From the NCBI RefSeq assembly GCF_004011175.1, contig NZ_RQXX01000002.1, positions 744,001 to 808,000 of the forward strand: a stretch of DNA of 64,000 nucleotides, written 5' to 3'. Within the stretch, counting starts at the first letter, position 1; each line of letters starts with the position of its first letter. Shown here one piece after another: positions 24,415 through 33,555 of this stretch. Origin of the DNA: Mesobaculum littorinae (lineage in GTDB: Bacteria; Pseudomonadota; Alphaproteobacteria; Rhodobacterales; Rhodobacteraceae). The position numbers and the translations under genes were made by a program. Below the pieces are notes generated by a model that worked only from the letters and a program-made list of their open reading frames with translations, had not been told where the DNA came from and did no database searches.

Positions 24415-25176
24415 ATGTCACCTCTCTTCGACCTCGCCGGCAAGCGCGCCCTCGTCACCGGATCGAGCCAGGGGATCGGCCTCGCGCTCGCCCGCGGCCT
24501 CGCCGAGCACGGCGCGCGCGTGATCCTGAACGGACGCACCGAGAGCAAGCTCGAGGCCGCCGCCGGTGATCTCCGGCGAGACGGCCTCGAGGTCGAGACC
24601 GCGTCGTTCGACGTGACCGACCCCGAGGCGGTCCGCGCAGCGGTGGCCGGGCTGGAGGAGGCCGGTCCAATCGACATCCTCGTCAACAACGCCGGCATGC
24701 AGTTCCGCACGCCGCTCGAGGACTTTCCCGACGAGGAGTGGTCGCGCCTGATGCGGACGAACGTCGACAGCCTGTTCTATGTCGGCAAGGCCGTGGCGAA
24801 GGGCATGATCGCACGGGGCACGGGCCGGATCGTCAACATTGCCTCGGTCCAGGCCGAACTCGCGCGTCCGGGCATCGCGCCCTACACCACGACCAAGGGC
24901 GCCGTGCGCAACCTCACGCGCGGCATGTCGACGGACTGGGCGCAGCACGGCCTCAGGGTCAACGCGCTTGCGCCGGGTTACTTCAAGACGCCCCTGAACC
25001 AGGCGCTCGTCGACGATCCGTCCTTCACGGATTGGCTCGAAAAGCGCACGCCGGCCGGGCGGTGGGGTAATGTTGAGGAGCTCGTGGGCGCGGCCGTCTT
25101 CCTGTCGAGCGAGGCCGCGTCCTTCGTGACGGGTCAGACGATCTTCGTCGACGGCGGCATGACCACCAGCATCTGA
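24415..25176 (+). CDS. idnO: Gluconate 5-dehydrogenase / 5-ketogluconate reductase (SDR family)
   Basis: Interconverts D-gluconate and 5-keto-D-gluconate using NAD(P)H. The 253-residue SDR resembles E. coli IdnO as I recall it throughout (LFDLAGK, TGSSQGIG at 15-22, NNAG at 91-94, IAPYTTTKGA, APGYFKT, KRTPAGRWG, DGGM). Catalytic Ser144, Tyr157 and Lys161 are present. Nine of its first ten leucine codons are CTC, whereas six of the first eight in uvrA are CTG, which fits a transferred origin. L-idonate 5-dehydrogenase (idnD), the usual partner, is not in the window. Confidence 0.88.
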   Translation: MSPLFDLAGKRALVTGSSQGIGLALARGLAEHGARVILNGRTESKLEAAAGDLRRDGLEVETASFDVTDPEAVRAAVAGLEEAGPIDILVNNAGMQFRTPLEDFPDEEWSRLMRTNVDSLFYVGKAVAKGMIARGTGRIVNIASVQAELARPGIAPYTTTKGAVRNLTRGMSTDWAQHGLRVNALAPGYFKTPLNQALVDDPSFTDWLEKRTPAGRWGNVEELVGAAVFLSSEAASFVTGQTIFVDGGMTTSI

Positions 25177-25502
25177 GAGGCGACGGCCTGCCGGTGCGCA
25201 ACGGGCCTCGTCGGACGCTTTCGAAATCGTGCCTCGAAGCTCGTCGGTATCAGACCGGCAGTGCCGCGGGGTGGGCAGGACCGAGCGCCTGGCCTTTCAG
25301 CCACGTCTGGGAACTCGATGCCGCCTTGCAGGTGGGGGAGGGCTTCGGCCGTTAGACCGGGCTGCCCTCGCCCTCTCCGCCCACCGGACGAGATCCTTCC
25401 GCAGACCCGAAGTCCCTCGGCATCGGTCTGCGTATCCATTCCATCCAAGCCGTTCGGATCGAAACGTCAGCCGCGCGAGATCACTGCCGTCCTCGATTTC
25501 AC
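25177..25502. other. Gene-free stretch before the integrase remnant
   Basis: About 325 bases. Short frames on both strands show no recognisable domain. It may include the decayed N-terminal part of the recombinase whose C-terminus follows; I could not identify such sequence with confidence. Confidence 0.4.
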
Positions 25503-25946
25503 CCCCTGGACGCATTCCGCCCTGACGCTTTCTTGTTCAGCTCGAAGGGCGAGCCGTTCGCGTCGAAGAACAGCCTCGGGTACAGGATCGCGAAATGGTG
25601 CGTCCAGGCGGGCCTGTCGAAACAGGTGGAGGTCGTCAGCAAGAAGACGGGAACCACGACGAAAAAGCGACGCTTCACGCGGTCGCAGGGTGGCGTGCGG
25701 AAGGCCACGGCGCACGAGCGTGCGGAGGCAGGGGCGAACGTCTACGGGATCGCGGCCCGGCTGTCGCACTCCGACTTCAAGTCGTCGGCGCCGTATGTCC
25801 GCTATATCGACCGCAAGTGCCTGGCGAAGGTCAGCCTTGACCGTGTCGAGGAGGCCAAGCTGGTGCAAGCTGTCCCAAAGAACCCGGAAAGTCGGGCGCC
25901 CGTAGTTCGGAAGCAAGGGTATTCGGGGAAAAGTGGTAGCCCGTAG
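25503..25946 (+). pseudogene. Tyrosine recombinase (integrase) C-terminal fragment
   Basis: The frame encodes the end of a phage-type integrase. It has DAFLFSSKGEPFASKNSLG, the box II arginine in GVRKATAHERAEAGANVYG, the histidine in IAARLSHSDFK and the nucleophile tyrosine in APYVRYID. The N-terminal DNA-binding region and first catalytic arginine are missing, and no ATG or GTG start exists. The reading frame runs without a stop into the tRNA-Glu 3' end and stops there at 25944-25946. It sits exactly where an integrase belongs in a tRNA-targeted island, next to the attachment site, so the island is probably no longer mobile by itself. Confidence 0.78.
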
Positions 25947-25949
25947 GGG
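25933..25949. repeat. tRNA-Glu 3' end attachment-site copy (proximal)
   Basis: GTGGTAGCCCG plus GGGG after two differing bases is shared with 10222-10238 in the same orientation. It covers the CCA end and acceptor stem of tRNA-Glu, the usual crossover target of tyrosine recombinases. Confidence 0.45.
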
Positions 25950-26008
25950 AATCGAACCCCTCTTTCCAGGTTGAAAACCTGGCGTCCTAACCGATAGACG
26001 AACGGGCC
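25934..26008 (-). tRNA. tRNA-Glu (anticodon TTC)
   Basis: On the minus strand the 75-base gene begins GGCCCGTTCGTCTATCGG and ends CTACGGGCTACCA with an encoded CCA. The anticodon arm is CCAGG-TTTTCAA-CCTGG, giving anticodon TTC (glutamate). The T arm is GAGGGGTTCGATTCCCCT-like, with the GTTCGA loop. The acceptor stem pairs GGCCCGT with ACGGGCT, including a G-T first pair. Confidence 0.95.
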
Positions 26009-26348
26009 AGCCTTGGTGCGTGTCAGTGTCACGCTGCTTGCGTGGGGGCGTATCTAGAAAAACCATCAGGCGGGCGCAAGCGCTATTTTCACGTTTTTTC
26101 GTCCCGGGCCGGGTGCCCCGACGTCGCCGGGCCACTGCCGTGCCACGACCGCCATCCCGCAGCCACCATCCTGCAGCCACCGTCCCGCTGCCACCATTCC
26201 GCTGCCACCGTCCCTTGGCCCCCGCCCCGAAACCTCCGTCCCGTCCCGGCGTCCGCCCCCTGCGCAGACCCCCGCCGAATACCGGCCCTTCGCCATTTCT
26301 GCGCAAAGGGGGCTTTCCCCCCGCGGCGCGTCGGTGTTCAAAAGCCCC
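26009..26348. other. Intergenic region between tRNA-Glu and the MFS gene
   Basis: About 340 bases with no gene. It contains the tRNA-Glu promoter side (AT-richer bases 26040-26100) and a tandem 14-bp repeat array at 26162-26217. Confidence 0.6.
26162..26217. repeat. Four imperfect tandem copies of a 14-bp unit
   Basis: Units GCCACCATCCTGCA, GCCACCGTCCCGCT, GCCACCATTCCGCT and GCCACCGTCCCTTG follow each other without gaps. A shorter variant (GCCATCCCGCA) precedes them. The array is non-coding and lies 130 bases upstream of the MFS gene. Confidence 0.8.
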
Positions 26349-27506
26349 ATGACACCACCCTCTCGCACCGACTGGCGGCTCGTGATCCTGCTGTGGCTTG
26401 CCGGACTTCTGGCCGCCGGGCAATTCGGCAAGGTCTCCCTGACGCTGACCGAACTGGGTGCACTTTATCCCGCGGCCGGGCTGGCGCTGCCATTCGCCGT
26501 CTCGGTGGTCGGGCTGGTGGGCATCGTGCTGGGCGCGGTCTCGGGCGGGCTGGTGGCGCGCGCGGGGCTGCGGCGGTCGGTGCTGGCGGCGCTGGTCGCA
26601 GGCGGGCTGCTGTCGCTGATCCAGGCCGCGGGGCTGCCGCTGTGGCTCCTGCTTCTGACCCGCGCGGCCGAGGGGATGTCGCACCTGGCGCTTGTCGTCG
26701 CGGCGCCGTCGCTGATGATTGAGGCGTCGCGCCCGCGCGATCACCCGGTCGTCATGGGGCTTTGGGGCACGTTCTTCGGGGTGGCCTTTGCGCTGATCAC
26801 CGTGATCCTGCCGCCGCTTCTAGCGCGGGGCGGCCTGCCGCTGGTCTTTGCCGTGCACGGGGGCGCGATGCTGGCGGCGGCCGTGCTGCTGCTGCCGGTC
26901 CTGCCGGCACGGCGGGTGCGCGAGACGGGCGAATTCGAACTGGGGCGGGAACTGCGCGAGATCTATGCCGACCCGCGCGCGATGGCGCCGGGCCTGATCT
27001 TCCTCTGGCACACGCTGACCTACGTGGCGCTGCTGACATTCCTTCCCGACCGGCTGGGGGTGGCGGGGCTGGCCGTGGCGCTGCCTCTGGTGGCCCTCGC
27101 GGCGACGATGGGGGCCGGGGTCGCGGCAAAGCGGATAGCGCCGCTGTGGCTGGCGGTCGCGGGCTTTGCCGCGACGCTGGGGCTGGCGGCGGCAATGCTG
27201 GTGCTGCCCGACCTGCGCGGGCCTCTTGCCCCGGCGTTGTTCGTCGCCATCGGCGTGGTGCCGGGGGCGAGCTTTGCCGCGATCCCGTGGTTCAACACCG
27301 ATCTGTCCGGGCGGGCCCGGGCCAATGGCGCGCTGGCGCAGATGGGCAATGTCGGCACCTTCTGCGGCACGCCGCTGTTCGCGCTGGCGCTGTCGGCGGG
27401 CGGGACGGCAGGTCTCTTTGCGCTGACGGGTCTTCTGGCCGCCGGCGGTCTGGCCATTGTGGCCGCTTTGCGCCTGCGACTCGGACGAATTCGCGCGCCA
27501 CTTTAA
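26349..27506 (+). CDS. Major facilitator superfamily transporter
   Basis: A 385-residue inner-membrane protein with about twelve hydrophobic segments. The MFS loop 2-3 motif appears as [13 protein letters not shown], and an [19 protein letters not shown] segment resembles drug/metabolite exporters of the CynX/NIMT-like class. The start at 26349 ([11 protein letters not shown]) is preferred over a GTG five codons upstream because it follows the usual short N-terminus. The substrate is unknown. It is a single gene upstream of uvrA. Confidence 0.8.
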   Translation: MTPPSRTDWRLVILLWLAGLLAAGQFGKVSLTLTELGALYPAAGLALPFAVSVVGLVGIVLGAVSGGLVARAGLRRSVLAALVAGGLLSLIQAAGLPLWLLLLTRAAEGMSHLALVVAAPSLMIEASRPRDHPVVMGLWGTFFGVAFALITVILPPLLARGGLPLVFAVHGGAMLAAAVLLLPVLPARRVRETGEFELGRELREIYADPRAMAPGLIFLWHTLTYVALLTFLPDRLGVAGLAVALPLVALAATMGAGVAAKRIAPLWLAVAGFAATLGLAAAMLVLPDLRGPLAPALFVAIGVVPGASFAAIPWFNTDLSGRARANGALAQMGNVGTFCGTPLFALALSAGGTAGLFALTGLLAAGGLAIVAALRLRLGRIRAPL

Positions 27507-27509
27507 CTC

Positions 27510-27524
27510 GTTCGCCAAACGTTC
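27510..27524 (+). promoter_or_regulatory. LexA (SOS) box of uvrA, GTTC-N7-GTTC
   Basis: GTTC-GCCAAAC-GTTC matches exactly the direct-repeat LexA site known for Rhodobacter and other alphaproteobacteria. It lies 65 bases upstream of the uvrA start, in the correct orientation, and just after the MFS stop codon. Confidence 0.85.
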
Positions 27525-27588
27525 CAATTTTGGGTTGGAGACTCGGCGCAAGGCGCCTATCTCTTGTCCGGTTCCGAAGAGGTGGGCG

Positions 27589-30447
<2,859 letters not shown>

Positions 30448-30449
30448 GC

Positions 30450-30782
30450 CTAGCGCGGCCGGCGTTCGAGGATCTCCATCGTGCGCCGGTCGACCCGAAG
30501 GTAATCGTAGCCCACGCTGTACCACAGCCAGTCCGCCGTGGCGGGCGGCAGACCGTGGTAGGCCGTGTTCAGCACGACGTTGAACTCTCCCCGCGGCAGC
30601 GTGCCGCCGACGTCGTGTTCTACCACCCGCTCGGGCGCCTTCAGCCACTTTCCCGCGCCGCCGCCCAGCCCAGTGCCATCTCCGACGCTGGCGCATTTCG
30701 CTCCGGTCGAGGCTGTCGCGCAGGCGCCCGCGGGGTTGGCGAGGGCCATCGCCACAAGGACGAGGGCAGGGCGCAGGATCAT
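30450..30782 (-). CDS. Small exported protein of unknown function
   Basis: A 110-residue protein with a Sec signal peptide (MILRPALVLVAMALANPAGA) and two cysteines soon after cleavage (ACATASTGAKCAS). The rest, GEFNVVLNTAYHGLPPA and YSVGYDYLRVDRRTMEIL, resembles small periplasmic proteins of Rhodobacterales with a conserved YlRVDRRTmeIl end, similar in style to RcnB-like exported proteins. Convergent with uvrA. I do not recognise a characterised family. Confidence 0.6.
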   Translation of the reverse strand: MILRPALVLVAMALANPAGACATASTGAKCASVGDGTGLGGGAGKWLKAPERVVEHDVGGTLPRGEFNVVLNTAYHGLPPATADWLWYSVGYDYLRVDRRTMEILERRPR

Positions 30783-30813
30783 GTTGCAGCCTTAAGCATC
30801 GGATGATCGGCCC

Positions 30814-31332
30814 CTAGTCGATGATGATCGAGATAAGGGCGATCAACTCGATCAGTTCCCGAGTTTCGGGATCGATCCGCGCGGCGGTGTCGCCGATCCG
30901 CAGGTATCTGTCCGACCCGACAAGCGGCGGCAGGTCGAAGGCGGCGGGCCGGTCGATCACGCGATACTCATCGCTCCAGTCCCGGTTCAATCGGTCGCCG
31001 ATGCGATAGATGTGCCCGTCCGGCGCGGTGATTTCGGTGAGCTGCCGCGTGCGCGTCGTCCCGTCGGCATAGACCTCAGGGTCTGTCGTGGGCCGAGCGG
31101 GCTGCGGGGCGGTGGTGATGACCCGCAAACCGGCGTCGTCAGAACCGCCGCCCCGTGCCTGTCCGGGCGGCACGCAGGCCGGGGATTTCCCGGCCAGGCC
31201 GGGCGGACATGCGGCGGCAGAGGTGGTGCTGTGCACCTTGCCGCCACCACGACCGCCCCCGCCGCCCGCGACTGCCGCCGCGCTGACACACAGGGCAAAC
31301 CCGAGGGTCCCGACCATCGCCGCTTGTCGCAT
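30814..31332 (-). CDS. Exported protein with CPPGLA-CVPPGQ motif
   Basis: A 172-residue protein with a signal peptide (AMVGTLGFALCVSAAAVA), a glycine-rich stretch, then the motif CPPGLAGKSPACVPPGQA found in many small exported alphaproteobacterial proteins. A C-terminal part (GHIYRIGDRLNRDWSDEYRV) resembles RcnB/YXWGXW-type domains that sit near the envelope. It lies 31 bases upstream of, and on the same strand as, the 110-residue exported protein, whose C-terminus has a related RVDRRTMEIL versus RIDPETRELIEL end. Function unknown. Confidence 0.62.
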   Translation of the reverse strand: MRQAAMVGTLGFALCVSAAAVAGGGGGRGGGKVHSTTSAAACPPGLAGKSPACVPPGQARGGGSDDAGLRVITTAPQPARPTTDPEVYADGTTRTRQLTEITAPDGHIYRIGDRLNRDWSDEYRVIDRPAAFDLPPLVGSDRYLRIGDTAARIDPETRELIELIALISIIID

Positions 31333-31411
31333 CACTCGTCACATCCGTTCCGGTTTCCGTTACGATAGGGCGAACGCGGACCGGATGCGACGGGTTTCCT
31401 GCGGGCCTGTC

Positions 31412-31888
31412 TTACTCGGCAGGTTCCAGGATACGCTGCAGTTCGGGCATCACCTCGGGCATGGTGGTCTGCACGTAGTTCATGATCTGGGGCTGCTGGC
31501 GGGCCATGATCTCGGGCATCTTGCGCATCACGCTGCGGCCTTCGTCGGTGGCGTAGAAATCGCGCAGGGCCACGATTTCCTCGTAGCTCAGCAGGTCGGC
31601 CATGACCTCGTCCTGCTCTTCCATGATGTCGCGCAGGCCGGGCATCATCTTTTCGCTGTAAAGCGCCTTGACCTCTTCGCGCTGTTCGTCGGTGACCTCG
31701 CCGCCACCCGCTTCGACCTGGGCGAAGATCGGCTCGTACATCTGCGCCAGCAGCGCGTCGAGATCCATGTCCTCGAGCGTCAGCTCGACATAGTCCGACG
31801 CGACCTCCAGCCGCTCTTCGCGGGTCTCGGCGAAGGCGGGAAGGGCAAGGGCGGCGATAAGGGGCAGGGCGATAACGGGGCTACGCAT
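31412..31888 (-). CDS. DUF2059 family exported protein
   Basis: A 158-residue helical exported protein (signal MRSPVIALPLIAALALPAFA). The mature part has the DUF2059 features YEEIVALRDFYATDEGRSVM and MPEIMARQQPQIM. Members are usually periplasmic and of unknown function. Monocistronic on the minus strand. Confidence 0.8.
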   Translation of the reverse strand: MRSPVIALPLIAALALPAFAETREERLEVASDYVELTLEDMDLDALLAQMYEPIFAQVEAGGGEVTDEQREEVKALYSEKMMPGLRDIMEEQDEVMADLLSYEEIVALRDFYATDEGRSVMRKMPEIMARQQPQIMNYVQTTMPEVMPELQRILEPAE

Positions 31889-31915
31889 GGGTGTCTCTCC
31901 TTGGGACAGGGTGGG

Positions 31916-32695
31916 TCAGGCGTCGAGGTCGAGCCAGAGCGGAACGTGGTCCGAGGGCTTGTCGCGCCCCCGCACCTGCGCCTCGATCCAGCAGTCGTTC
32001 ATGAGGTCCGCGGCCTGCGGGGTCAGCAGGGCGTGGTCGATGCGGATGCCGTCGTTACGGTTCCATGCGCCGGCCTGGTAATCCCAGAAGGTATAGTGCC
32101 CCGGGCCTTGGGCGCGGGCGCGGAACGCCTCGGTCAACCCGAGGTTCAGCAGGCGGCGAAAGGCATCGCGGCTTTGCGGCAGGGCCAGCGCGTCGGTGCG
32201 CCACGCGTCGGGGCGGGCGGCATCCTCGTCCTGCGGGATGACGTTGTAGTCGCCCGCCATGATCGTGGGCTCTTCGCTGGCCAGCAGGTCGCGCGCGCGC
32301 GCTTCGAGCCGGGCCATCCAGCCCAGCTTGTAATCGTATTTCGGCCCCGGCGCGGGGTTGCCGTTGGGCAGGTAGAGACAGCACAGGCGCAGGCTGCGGG
32401 TGCCGGTCACGGTCGCCTCGATCCAGCGGGCCTGATCGTCGTCGTCGTCACCGGGCAGGCCGCGCGTCACATCCTCGAGCGGGAGTTTCGACAGGATCGC
32501 GACGCCGTTGAACCCCTTCTGCCCGTGGGTCGCGACCTCGTAGCCGAGATCCTCGAACACGTCGCGGGGGAAGCCTTCGTCGACCGACTTGATCTCTTGC
32601 AGAAGCGCCACGTCGGGGGCGCTTTCGCCCAGCCAGTCGGTCAGGGCGGGGATCCGCGCCTTGACGCCGTTGATGTTGAAGGTGGCGATCTTCAT
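31916..32695 (-). CDS. xthA: Exodeoxyribonuclease III
   Basis: An AP endonuclease and 3'-5' exonuclease of base excision repair. The 259-residue protein starts MKIATFNINGVKARIPAL and has the endonuclease/exonuclease/phosphatase residues: Glu in LLQEIKS, DYNVIPQDED, and the catalytic Asp-His in KPSDHVPLWLD. The reading frame is open further upstream, but the ATG at 32695 gives the standard N-terminus with GGAG upstream. Confidence 0.95.
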   Translation of the reverse strand: MKIATFNINGVKARIPALTDWLGESAPDVALLQEIKSVDEGFPRDVFEDLGYEVATHGQKGFNGVAILSKLPLEDVTRGLPGDDDDDQARWIEATVTGTRSLRLCCLYLPNGNPAPGPKYDYKLGWMARLEARARDLLASEEPTIMAGDYNVIPQDEDAARPDAWRTDALALPQSRDAFRRLLNLGLTEAFRARAQGPGHYTFWDYQAGAWNRNDGIRIDHALLTPQAADLMNDCWIEAQVRGRDKPSDHVPLWLDLDA

Positions 32696-32984
32696 GAAAC
32701 TCCTCCGGCTGTGATCCGCTTCTGGCCCAAGCGGCAGGGCGGCACAAGGCCCGCGCGCGCCGGAGGGGCGCGGCTTACCGCCGAGTGTCCGGGGGGGACC
32801 CGGGATCACGCCCGGCGCCGGTGCGCGGGGCGGAACGACGTCTGGACGGGCCCCGGCTGGATGGCCAAAGCCGCGATCCGGGGCGGTCACCGATCCCGGA
32901 GGCCAGAGGGCGTCCCCCCGGTGGACCGTCCCGATGGTGGCGGCGTCGGGCCCGCGCCGCGGTCGCCCGCGCCGTCCCTGCGGC

Positions 32985-33554
32985 CTAGCGCAGACCGTTG
33001 CGGGCGATTTCGCCGGCCAGTTGCGACACCGCGGCGGCGCGGGCCGCGGCGATGGCGCGGGCGTCTGGGTCGGCCACCAGCGGCACGGTGATGTCGAAGA
33101 ACCCCGACCGGTCGCGGCCCAGCCCGGCCTCGGCGGCGACGACGTATTGGCCCGAGATGTGGAAGCTGCCGGTGGTGCGGGCGACCATTTCCTCGACATT
33201 CACCTCGAGCCGCGCGTCGGCGAGCTGTTCATAGGGCCAGGGGCCGGGCGCGATGCGGGCGCCGGTGATCTCGGACAGGTTGCGCACCAGCGTGAGCGTC
33301 ACCGCGCGCGACGGCTCGTCCGCCCAGAGGAGGTCGTTCGAGGCGGTCAGCGCACCGGTGGCGTCCTGGATGTAGATCTCCTCGACCGCGGCATAGGTCG
33401 GCAGCGTGACCTCGGCCACCTCGACCGTCGCGTGCGGGATGCGCACGCGATCGGTGTTGGCCACGGGGGCCGAGGGGTAGCGGACGATGTCGCCCGAGCA
33501 GGCGGCGAGGGGCAGCGCGGCGAGCGCGAGGAGGGTGAGGCGGCGAAGCGGCAT
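32985..33554 (-). CDS. pqiC: PqiC-like lipoprotein (ABC-type transport auxiliary domain)
   Basis: A 189-residue outer-membrane lipoprotein with lipobox LAACSG (Cys19). It carries the ABC-transporter auxiliary domain seen in PqiC/YmbA (VEVAEVTLPTYAAVEEIYI, DARLEVNVEEMVA). It follows pqiB by one base. In the family, PqiC receives the PqiB needle at the outer membrane for intermembrane lipid transport. Confidence 0.82.
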   Translation of the reverse strand: MPLRRLTLLALAALPLAACSGDIVRYPSAPVANTDRVRIPHATVEVAEVTLPTYAAVEEIYIQDATGALTASNDLLWADEPSRAVTLTLVRNLSEITGARIAPGPWPYEQLADARLEVNVEEMVARTTGSFHISGQYVVAAEAGLGRDRSGFFDITVPLVADPDARAIAAARAAAVSQLAGEIARNGLR

Positions 33555-33555
33555 G

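Noticed and set aside
21282-24710. Very long open frame on the minus strand (over 1100 codons)
   Set aside because: It is antisense to gntK, dctP, dctQM and idnO, which have clear domains, and its translation is Arg/His/Asp-rich low-complexity typical of GC-rich shadows.
26151-26217. Possible CRISPR array
   Set aside because: Units are 14 bp, directly abutting, with no unique spacers and no cas genes nearby; it is a simple tandem repeat.
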